DNA of 5,685 nt, taken from an uncultured Collinsella sp. GTDB lineage: Bacteria > Actinomycetota > Coriobacteriia > Coriobacteriales > Coriobacteriaceae. The DNA lies in NCBI GenBank assembly GCA_900553415.1, contig USDH01000103.1, positions 1-5,685 of the forward strand. Reading direction: 5' to 3'. Every line of letters starts with the position of its first letter. Within the stretch, counting starts at the first letter, position 1. The translations under genes were made by a program, and so were the position numbers. The notes beneath the pieces are model-generated. The model was not told the origin of the DNA. It saw only the letters and a program-made list of their open reading frames with translations, and did not search any database. Positions 1-5,178 of this stretch are shown here, one piece after another.

Positions 1-999
1 GATCCGCGCGACGAGTACTTCGACCGCATCATCGAATGGCAGAGCCGACGTAATGGCGTCGAGGGTCTGCTCCCGGAGCATATCGGCTACGAAAACGGCG
101 TGCTGGGCGGTGTTGTGTCGACGCTGCGCGCGTATGTCCAGCCGGGCGATGCGGTGCTGGTCCACAGCCCTACCTACATCGGCTTTACCAAGTCCATCGA
201 AGCCGCGGGCTATCGCATTGTCCACAGCCCGCTTAAGCTCGACGACCAAGGCGTGTGGCGTATGGACTATGAGGACATGGAGCGCAAGCTCGCCCAAAAC
301 CACATCCATGCCGCGGTGTTCTGCTCGCCGCACAATCCCTGCGGGCGCGTATGGGAGCGCGACGAGATCGAGCGCGCCATGGACATCTATCGCCAGCATG
401 ATTGCGTGGTGATCTCGGATGAGATTTGGTCCGATATCATCCTGCCGGGTCACAAGCATATCCCGACGCAGTCGGTGAGCGAGGATGCCCGCATGCGCAC
501 GGTCGCCCTCTATGCGCCCAGCAAGACGTTTAACCTGGCGGGCCTGGTCGGCAGCTACCACATCGTCTATAACGAGACGCTGCGCGACCGCGTGTGCGCC
601 GTGTCCGACAAGACTCACTACAACGAGATGAACGTCCTCTCCATGCATGCGCTTATCGGTGCCTACCAGCCGCAAGGCTACGAGTGGGTTGATGGGCTCA
701 ACCAGGTGCTTTCCGGTAATATCGAGTACTTCTGCAGTTACGTGGACGAGCATTTTGAGGGCGTGTCCTATTCGCGCCCGCAGGGCACGTACATGGTGTT
801 TCTGGACTGCACCGAATGGTGCCGCGAGCATGGCCGCGATATTCAGTGGCTGCTCGACGAGGGGGCGCGCGTGGGCGTGGGGTATCAGGATGGCCGTCCG
901 TTCCACGGGCCTTGTCACATCCGCGTGAATCTGGCACTGCCGCTTTCGCGGGTAAAGGAGGCGTGTGAGCGCCTGGACCGCTACGTTTTTGGGGTATAG
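1..999 (+). CDS. MalY/PatB family PLP-dependent C-S lyase / aminotransferase, C-terminal ~332 residues (5' end outside window)
   Basis: Fold-type I PLP enzyme. MalY/PatB members cleave C-S bonds (cystathionine or cysteine-S-conjugate beta-lyase activity) in the cytoplasm, releasing pyruvate, ammonia and a thiol. The frame is open from base 1, so the true start lies upstream; the family is usually about 390 residues, so roughly 60 are missing. Numbering from base 1, I see HNPCGR (cofactor-contacting Asn at residue 112), SDEIW (Asp 140, which would pair with the pyridine nitrogen), and APSKTFNLAGL with the Schiff-base Lys at residue 175 (bases 523-525). Near the end is CHIRVNLALP, whose Arg 308 would hold the substrate carboxylate. 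The SKTFN-AGL and HNP-GRVW signatures separate PatB/MalY from ordinary aspartate aminotransferases. All key residues are intact. The exact substrate cannot be read from the sequence, and a MalY-like regulatory side role is possible. The gene ends in TAG and is followed by inverted repeats facing a convergent gene. Confidence 0.9.
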   Translation, partial: DPRDEYFDRIIEWQSRRNGVEGLLPEHIGYENGVLGGVVSTLRAYVQPGDAVLVHSPTYIGFTKSIEAAGYRIVHSPLKLDDQGVWRMDYEDMERKLAQNHIHAAVFCSPHNPCGRVWERDEIERAMDIYRQHDCVVISDEIWSDIILPGHKHIPTQSVSEDARMRTVALYAPSKTFNLAGLVGSYHIVYNETLRDRVCAVSDKTHYNEMNVLSMHALIGAYQPQGYEWVDGLNQVLSGNIEYFCSYVDEHFEGVSYSRPQGTYMVFLDCTEWCREHGRDIQWLLDEGARVGVGYQDGRPFHGPCHIRVNLALPLSRVKEACERLDRYVFGV

Positions 1000-1001
1000 G
1001 G

Positions 1002-1020
1002 GGCGCTCGATTCGAGTGCT
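1002..1020. repeat. Small inverted repeat just after the C-S lyase stop
   Basis: A palindrome centred on base 1011: nine consecutive offsets pair around a single T, with two as G-T wobbles. The core is CTCGA-T-TCGAG. It begins three bases after the stop codon and abuts the larger hairpin at 1021. It has no T run, so it may only help protect the 3' end or be incidental. Confidence 0.45.
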
Positions 1021-1063
1021 GCCCCATGTGCCCACGCCGTCAAAATGTGTGGGCACATGGGGC
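1021..1063. repeat. Perfect 15-bp-arm inverted repeat between convergent genes
   Basis: The left arm GCCCCATGTGCCCAC (1021-1035) and right arm GTGGGCACATGGGGC (1049-1063) are exact reverse complements around 13 nt. One G-U and one C-G pair can extend the stem inwards. It lies between a + strand gene ending at 999 and a - strand gene ending at 1096, so it follows both. No T run follows it on either strand, so it is not a textbook intrinsic terminator. It could still act as a 3' RNA-stabilising or bidirectional transcription-blocking structure, or be a dispersed REP-like element. Its sequence differs from the palindromes at 4485-4663. Confidence 0.8.
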
Positions 1064-1070
1064 GCAGAGG

Positions 1071-1103
1071 GTAGCGAGCGCGTTTTCCGCATTCGCTACT
1101 TTT
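1071..1103 (+). terminator. Probable intrinsic terminator for the C-S lyase transcript
   Basis: GTAGCGA (1071-1077) pairs with TCGCTAC (1093-1099). The stem continues through a G-U, one C-A mismatch and GCG/CGC to a TTTTC loop (1083-1087). A run of four T residues (1100-1103) follows directly on the + strand. The orientation suits the + strand gene ending at 999. The T tract is short and the stem has one mismatch. The downstream half lies inside the 3' end of the convergent gene, including its stop codon (complement of 1096-1098). Confidence 0.55.
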
Positions 1104-1575
1104 CATGAATCTGCTTGCCGCAAAGATGTTCAATCGAAATCTCGTAGAGCTGGACGCCCTTTATGTCTTTGGCGATCTCCTCCTCGACTTCTTCGGCAGA
1201 AGGGTAGTACTTAAGCGCGAGCTGACGGACTTTGTCCTCGATAAACGCGGGCGCTTCATCTACCAGGCGACAACGACCAAAGACAACGGTACTCATAACG
1301 TAGGGAGCCCAGTCGCCGTCCTTGTACCACACGTTGCCGTAAACGGTAAAGCAGACTTTATCATCATGCCTGAGTGAATCGACCTTGTGGCCAGCCTTGG
1401 CGCCATGGAAATAAATCTTGTCGTGCTCGGCGTCAAAGAAGTAGTTGACGGGAATGGCATAGGGGTAGCCATCATCGCCGTTGACGGCAAAGACGCCGCG
1501 CTTGCAGGTAGCGAGCAGTTCGCGCGCTTTCTCGTCGGTGATGGCGCGTTTCTTTCGACGTAAGGGCCTAAACAT
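1096..1575 (-). CDS. Pyridoxamine 5'-phosphate oxidase / NimA-like FMN-binding split-barrel protein
   Basis: A 159-residue cytoplasmic protein of the flavin-binding split-barrel superfamily. Such proteins bind FMN (some bind F420 or heme) as homodimers, and the NimA-like branch includes 5-nitroimidazole reductases. Visible family features are a short basic N-terminus (RPLRRKKRAI), the first beta strand GVFAVNGDDGYPYAIPVNY (about 27-45), and the signature IYFHGAKAGHKVDSLRHDDKVCF (split here as IYFHGAKAGHKVD, 54-66, then SLR and KVCF at 73-76). A later strand is VMSTVVFGRCRLVD (93-106). The length is normal for the branch. The start ATG (1573-1575) is preceded by GAAAGGAA (complement of 1583-1590) at 7-nt spacing. 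The gene lies 41 bp downstream of the hybrid kinase on the same strand with no visible hairpin between them, so co-transcription is likely. True PNPOx (PdxH) activity is unlikely; the substrate is unknown, and membership of this branch does not by itself show nitroimidazole resistance. Confidence 0.88.
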   Translation of the reverse strand: MFRPLRRKKRAITDEKARELLATCKRGVFAVNGDDGYPYAIPVNYFFDAEHDKIYFHGAKAGHKVDSLRHDDKVCFTVYGNVWYKDGDWAPYVMSTVVFGRCRLVDEAPAFIEDKVRQLALKYYPSAEEVEEEIAKDIKGVQLYEISIEHLCGKQIHEK

Positions 1576-1616
1576 CGTTGGCTTCCTTTCTACTGCGCAT
1601 GGTGGTTGAGCACAAA

Positions 1617-4421
1617 CTATAGCGAAACAGCCCCATTTTTCTTGATACAGGCGAGTATGTTTTTGAGCTTGCTAAAGTCGAGCGGTTTGGGCAGATGGGC
1701 GTTCATGCCGGCGTCGTGTGCCGCCTTGGCGTCTTCGGCAAAGGCGTTGGCGGTGAGCGCGATGATGGGGATGTCGGCCGCATCGGCCTTTTCGCTCAGG
1801 CGGATCGCCCGGGTTGCCTCGTAGCCGTCCATGCCCGGCATCATGATGTCCATCAGGATTGCATCGAAGCTGCCGGCGGGACGACCAACATATAGATCGA
1901 CCGTTTCGTTGCCGTCGGCGGCGCGAGTCACGACGATGCCTTCGCTTTCGAGCAGAGCTTGGGCAATCTCGGCATTGAGTTCGTTATCTTCTGCCAAAAG
2001 GACGTTCATGCCGGCGAGTGAGCAGCTGCTTACCTGCGTGTCTGCACATTCTTTTATCTGAGGGTTCTTGTCGATATCGAGCGGAATCCGGACGTCAAAC
2101 GTACTCCCCACGCCAACCTCACTCGAAATCTCAATCGTGCCGCCCATCATATCGATGAGCGATTTGACGATAGACATGCCAATGCCGGTTCCTTGGAACT
2201 TGCTGCGCGCATCGTCGCCTTCCTCGGCAAACGGCTCGTAAATGTGTGCCAAAAACTCGGATGTCATACCAATGCCGGTATCCGAGACGCTAAAGCAAAA
2301 CACGGCGTGCTCGTCGTCGACCGGTTTGATGGTCGATGAGAACGTGACGGTGCCTCCGTGCTTGTTGTACTTGATGCTGTTGTCGAGCAGGTTGACAAGG
2401 ATCTGCCGAATATGGGTGGGGCTGCCGATCATATATTGGTCGACAGCGTAGGGCTCGCTGGTGTCGAGCATGGTTATGCCGCGGTCCGATGCGCGGAGCT
2501 TGCACAGTACGAGCGCATTGTCGCACAGCTCTTTAAGGTTGAATGATTCGTGCTCGAGCGTCACTTTGCGCTCCTCGATCCTGCCCATCTCGAGGATGTC
2601 GTTAATCAGTGACAGCAGGTGATTGGCGGCAACGCGCGCCTTGGCGCGGCTTTCGCGGGCGACCTGCATGTCGCCTTCTCTCAATTCCTCAATTTCGATA
2701 AGGCCCAGGATGCCGTTGAGCGGCGTGCGGATGTCGTGGCTCATGCGCGTGAGGAAAGCGGTTTTGGCGGCGTTGGCGGCATCGGCTTTCTGCCGTTCCT
2801 CCTGTGCGCGGTAAAGCGACCAGACAAGGATGACGATGCCGGTGAGCAAAATGCAAATGACGACTGCCGCAATGACGATGCGGTTGCGGTAGAGAAGTCG
2901 GAACGCATCCGATTCTTGCGCCGAGTACGATGTGGGGAAATAGCTGTTTGCAGAGAGCGATTCACCTGCATTGACGATGCCCTTATTTATGATTCCCAGC
3001 AGCTCGGGCTTGCCGCGCGAAATTAAACACGATAGTTGTGCCGTGTTGGTGAGTTCCTGTGTTTCGAAATCCTCGATGTCGTAGATGTCGCGGAGAGTTT
3101 CCAGGCGCGTGCTGGGGACAATGATGCAACGTGCCTTCCCCTCATCGAGGGCTTTGAGCACCTCGCCGTCATTCGAATACTCGGTTACCGTTGCGTTCGG
3201 AAAGAGACTTTCGAGCTCAAAACGGTTAACGATTGTGCTCTTTGTACAAGCGATGTTCTTAAGGTCGCTGTTCAGGTTTTTGCCACTGTGAATGGCGGTC
3301 AGCGAAACCGTTCCCATCGAGTTTGACTGGATGACCCCTGTCTGCTCGGCGAGCCAGTAGTCGCGAAACAACGGCAGGGCGACATCGATGGTCCCGTTGG
3401 AAAGGGCTTTGATCATTTGTTTGTTGCTCGAGAGTGCGATTGTTTTGACCGTAATGCCAAACTTGTCGTGCAACGTCGTTGCAAGCGAGGCGAGCGACCC
3501 TTCCATCTCGCCGTCGTCATTTTGCGTACAGTAGGGAAGTTGGTTTTTAAGATAGCCGATCGTGATGGTATTGCCGTTTTCTTTGAGCCAGGTGGTCTCG
3601 GGGCCGGTGAGCGATGACGAGCCACTGTTTTGGGTCGAGTAACTCGATTTGACTTCCTCGTTATAGCGCGGGTTATCGCGGGCGATGGTCGTCATGGCGG
3701 CGTTGATGTCGTTCATCAGATCAGGGCGGCTTTTGGGAACGGCAAAATAGTAGTCGCTCGAGCCTACGTAGAACATGGGTGACGCATCGGGCGACGAAAT
3801 GGTGTCGTTCATGATGACGGCGTCGACCTCGCCGTCTGCAAGCGCCTCAAAGAGGGCACTGCCGGTGTCGATTTCTTTATAGGTGCAGGTAACGCCTTCG
3901 TCGGCGAGCCACTGCTGGCCGACGATAGTTTGCATAACGCCAGAGTTGCAGCCGATGGTGAGGCCTTGGAGCGCCTGGGGGTCACCCTTGGCCAGATCGT
4001 CGCGATCGGGCTTGGCGTAGATGTAGTAGCGCTCGGTGCCCTCGGGGTTCGAGGAAAAGAGCAGCTTCTGCTCGCGTTCTGCCGAATACGAGATGTTGGG
4101 CATGAGGTCGATTTCGCCTGCCTCGAGCATGTCCATAAGCTCGGAGAAGGTGCCGCTAACGTATTCGTATTGCCAGCCCTTTGTGTAATACGAGAGGGTC
4201 TGGAGGTACTCGTAGCCCCATCCCGAGAGGCGCTCGCCCGGCGTGCCTTCCTGGAAGCCTTTGTTGTTGACGAGCCAGCCAACGCGGACCGTCTTGACCT
4301 GCTGGTCGGAGTCGGCGGCAAAGGCTGGGGTGGGCATGACGGCGCTCAGTAGTGTGAGCGCAGCAAGCGCGACGGCTAGGGTGCGATATAGAGCTAAGCG
4401 AAGGACGGCGGAAGGTTTCAC
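1617..4421 (-). CDS. Hybrid sensor histidine kinase with two extracytoplasmic SBP_bac_3-like domains and a C-terminal receiver
   Basis: About 934 residues from a GTG at 4419-4421. I chose this start because AGGA (complement of 4428-4431) precedes it by 6 nt and it opens directly into a signal peptide: MKPSAVLRLALYR, a hydrophobic core, then PTPAFA with predicted cleavage after residue 35. An in-frame ATG at 4452-4454 would add 11 residues but has no Shine-Dalgarno. Domains, numbered from GTG: periplasmic amino-acid-binding-protein-like domain 1 (about 44-260, with GEIDLMPNISYSAER); domain 2 (about 285-494, with NGTIDVALPLFRDYW); one membrane span (about 515-534); HisKA with HDIRTPLNG and phospho-acceptor His 562; HATPase with N-box Asn 681, DTGIGM (714-719) and GTGIGM (744-749); receiver with acidic Glu 811/Asp 812, phospho-acceptor Asp 858 in LMDIMMPGMDG, Thr 890 and Lys 912. 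All catalytic residues are present. The order resembles BvgS/EvgS, but I see no PAS domain before HisKA and no HPt after the receiver. The ligand is unknown; small polar molecules such as amino acids are typical of the fold. No response regulator lies next to it. Confidence 0.93.
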   Translation of the reverse strand: MKPSAVLRLALYRTLAVALAALTLLSAVMPTPAFAADSDQQVKTVRVGWLVNNKGFQEGTPGERLSGWGYEYLQTLSYYTKGWQYEYVSGTFSELMDMLEAGEIDLMPNISYSAEREQKLLFSSNPEGTERYYIYAKPDRDDLAKGDPQALQGLTIGCNSGVMQTIVGQQWLADEGVTCTYKEIDTGSALFEALADGEVDAVIMNDTISSPDASPMFYVGSSDYYFAVPKSRPDLMNDINAAMTTIARDNPRYNEEVKSSYSTQNSGSSSLTGPETTWLKENGNTITIGYLKNQLPYCTQNDDGEMEGSLASLATTLHDKFGITVKTIALSSNKQMIKALSNGTIDVALPLFRDYWLAEQTGVIQSNSMGTVSLTAIHSGKNLNSDLKNIACTKSTIVNRFELESLFPNATVTEYSNDGEVLKALDEGKARCIIVPSTRLETLRDIYDIEDFETQELTNTAQLSCLISRGKPELLGIINKGIVNAGESLSANSYFPTSYSAQESDAFRLLYRNRIVIAAVVICILLTGIVILVWSLYRAQEERQKADAANAAKTAFLTRMSHDIRTPLNGILGLIEIEELREGDMQVARESRAKARVAANHLLSLINDILEMGRIEERKVTLEHESFNLKELCDNALVLCKLRASDRGITMLDTSEPYAVDQYMIGSPTHIRQILVNLLDNSIKYNKHGGTVTFSSTIKPVDDEHAVFCFSVSDTGIGMTSEFLAHIYEPFAEEGDDARSKFQGTGIGMSIVKSLIDMMGGTIEISSEVGVGSTFDVRIPLDIDKNPQIKECADTQVSSCSLAGMNVLLAEDNELNAEIAQALLESEGIVVTRAADGNETVDLYVGRPAGSFDAILMDIMMPGMDGYEATRAIRLSEKADAADIPIIALTANAFAEDAKAAHDAGMNAHLPKPLDFSKLKNILACIKKNGAVSL

Positions 4422-4427
4422 AGGCAA

Positions 4428-4431
4428 TCCT
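4428..4431 (-). promoter_or_regulatory. Shine-Dalgarno AGGA deciding the kinase GTG start
   Basis: On the - strand AGGA is followed by six bases (TTGCCT) and then GTG at 4419-4421. The competing ATG at 4452-4454 is preceded by GGTATCCTT with no purine-rich tract. This favours the shorter protein with a standard signal peptide. Confidence 0.55.
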
Positions 4432-4442
4432 ATCGAGTCGAG

Positions 4443-4448
4443 ATAATA
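4443..4448 (-). promoter_or_regulatory. Candidate -10 element (TATTAT) for the kinase operon
   Basis: Reading the - strand, TATTAT (complement of 4443-4448) differs from TATAAT at one position. A start about 7 nt downstream (near 4436) would leave a leader of about 15 nt containing AGGA and then the GTG at 4421. No convincing -35 hexamer is found 16-18 nt upstream (GCTGAG at 17 nt is poor), so this is tentative. If it is the promoter, the upstream ATG at 4452-4454 would not be transcribed. Confidence 0.35.
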
Positions 4449-4484
4449 CCGCATAAGGATACCAGCTCAGCTTGCCTAACATCC

Positions 4485-4520
4485 GGCACTTAGGGACGTT
4501 CCCAATCTGTCCGGCAGTTG
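4485..4520. repeat. REP-like palindromic unit 1 (direct repeat of 4581-4615)
   Basis: It shares an exact 18-bp stretch GGCACTTAGGGACGTTCC (4485-4502) with 4581-4598, and an exact 10-bp stretch CCGGCAGTTG (4511-4520) with 4606-4615. The intervening sequence diverges and is one base longer. GGGA-CGT-TCCC around base 4498 forms the tip of an imperfect hairpin. The outer arm GGCA pairs with TGTC (4508-4511) using one G-U, with some mismatches between. It starts about 30 bp upstream of the kinase's upstream ATG. Confidence 0.75.
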
Positions 4521-4521
4521 T

Positions 4522-4554
4522 AGTAGTCATTGGGGACGTTCTTAAACGACTAGT
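4522..4554. repeat. REP-like palindromic unit 2 with compensated stem
   Basis: The core TTGGGGACGTTCTTAA is centred on base 4538 with the same CGT tip as units 1 and 4. The outer arms TAGTC (4524-4528) and GACTA (4548-4552) are perfectly complementary, although the sequence is unrelated to the GGCAC/GTGCC arms of unit 4. Inner pairs are TT/AA, two G-T wobbles, G-C and A-T, with A-C and G-A mismatches. Keeping pairing while changing sequence suggests the hairpin shape matters. Confidence 0.6.
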
Positions 4555-4576
4555 CGCCGGGGACACTCTTTGCCGG
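4554..4576. repeat. Degenerate REP-like unit 3
   Basis: GCCGGGGACACTCTTTGCCGG is a decayed copy of the GGGGAC-N-TC core, centred on base 4565 with CAC at the tip. The stem has several G-T wobbles and a mismatch at 4557/4573, so it folds weakly. It sits directly between unit 2 and the long palindrome. Confidence 0.45.
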
Positions 4577-4578
4577 AG

Positions 4579-4663
4579 TTGGCACTTAGGGACGTTCCTT
4601 ATGTGCCGGCAGTTGGGGACAGTCCCTTTCTGCCAGCACAAAAGGAGCGTCCTCGAGTGCCGA
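4579..4663. repeat. 85-nt long near-perfect palindrome built from REP-like units
   Basis: Centred on A4621, 42 offsets were checked by hand: 32 are Watson-Crick, 5 are G-T wobbles and 5 are mismatches (two adjacent T-T at 4613-4614/4628-4629, C4607/A4635, A4601/A4641, A4588/C4654). No bulge is needed. The tip is GGGGAC-A-GTCCCT, the middle GGCAG/CTGCC and TGTGC/GCACA, and the base GGCACTT with its partner GAGTGCC. The left arm also contains its own 27-nt hairpin (4581-4607, GGCAC/GTGCC arms around CGT), so the element can fold as one long stem or as several small ones. It lies between the divergent kinase and channel genes, about 50 bp upstream of the channel start. Cores of the GGGGACAGTCCC type occur in REP elements spread by IS200/RAYT-like Y1 transposases; that link is inference, as no transposase gene is in this window. 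Confidence 0.85.
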
Positions 4664-4704
4664 GTGTGGGACAATACCGAACGAACATGATTGGACGCTT
4701 GGGA

Positions 4705-4711
4705 AAAGGGG
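4705..4711 (+). promoter_or_regulatory. Shine-Dalgarno AAAGGGG deciding the channel start
   Basis: AAAGGGG ends 5 nt before ATG 4717-4719. The in-frame alternative ATGs at 4687 and 4570 lack a comparable purine tract at the right distance, and the one at 4570 sits inside the palindromic repeats. Confidence 0.65.
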
Positions 4712-4716
4712 TCGCG

Positions 4717-5142
4717 ATGAACAAGTTGAGGACGCTTGCCGACGTGTTGCGCCAGGCTGGCTTTGCGCGCATCACCGGCCTGTTCCTTATCTTCTACCTG
4801 CTGTGCTCGACGGCCGTCTGGCTGTCCGACCCTGCGACCCTTACGTTTGGCGATGGCCTCTGGTTTAGCTTTGAGACCGTATCGACGATCGGCTTTGGCG
4901 ATATCCCGGCCGAAACGCCGGTTGCCCGCGCTATCACCGTCGTTTTGAGCGTCATCAGCATCTTCTACATCGCCATGCTCACGGGCGTGGCGGTGAACTA
5001 CTGCAATACGCTCATCAAGATGCGCCAAAAGGACACCATGGCGCGCTTTATGGACGATCTTGAGCATCTGGAAGAGCTCGATCGCGATGAGCTCGCCGAC
5101 CTGTCGCGCCGCGTGCGCGAATATCGCCGACGCCAACGCTAG
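4717..5142 (+). CDS. Small two-transmembrane potassium channel (Ion_trans_2 / KcsA-like pore)
   Basis: A 141-residue membrane protein with the 2TM pore architecture; four subunits would form a K+-selective channel in the cytoplasmic membrane. From ATG 4717: a short cytoplasmic helix, TM1 (about 18-36, ITGLFLIFYLLCSTAVWL), the pore helix LWFSFETVS (48-56), selectivity filter TIGFGD (57-62, the GFG variant of TVGYGD), and TM2 (about 71-95). A charged C-terminal tail (about 100-141) rich in Glu, Asp and Arg is probably helical. There is no RCK/TrkA-N domain and no voltage sensor, so gating is not obvious; the acidic/basic tail might form a tetrameric bundle as in KcsA. The start is set by AAAGGGG at 4705-4711. 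An alternative ATG at 4687 would add 10 residues. The gene is divergent from the kinase and is followed after 36 bp by a LOG-family gene, so the two are probably co-transcribed. I see no convincing promoter; the upstream DNA is occupied by palindromic repeats. Confidence 0.88.
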   Translation: MNKLRTLADVLRQAGFARITGLFLIFYLLCSTAVWLSDPATLTFGDGLWFSFETVSTIGFGDIPAETPVARAITVVLSVISIFYIAMLTGVAVNYCNTLIKMRQKDTMARFMDDLEHLEELDRDELADLSRRVREYRRRQR

Positions 5143-5178
5143 GGCGGGCGCCGCGCGTCACGATGAGGGGGACTGAAT

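Noticed and set aside
1026..1377. + strand open frames at 1026-1214 and 1105-1377
   Set aside because: They start within or next to hairpins and run antisense to the split-barrel gene. Neither has a ribosome binding site or a recognisable product.
4485..4663. Possible CRISPR array because of repeated units
   Set aside because: Units are irregularly spaced, mutually diverged, one is inverted, and there are no uniform spacers or cas genes. They behave as REP-like palindromes.
4579..4663. Long palindrome as an intrinsic terminator
   Set aside because: It lies between two divergently transcribed genes with no gene ending nearby and is not followed by a T run on either strand.
4570..4716. 49-residue N-terminal extension of the channel from ATG 4570
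   Set aside because: The extension is encoded by the palindromic repeat DNA, has no ribosome binding site and adds no recognisable sequence. ATG 4717 with AAAGGGG is a far better start.
4156..5136. Long (326-codon) - strand open frame spanning the kinase N-terminus, the intergenic repeats and the channel gene
   Set aside because: It runs antisense to the channel, through the palindromic repeats, and out of frame through the kinase start. It has no recognisable domain, while both overlapped genes have clear motifs. It is a GC-rich shadow frame.
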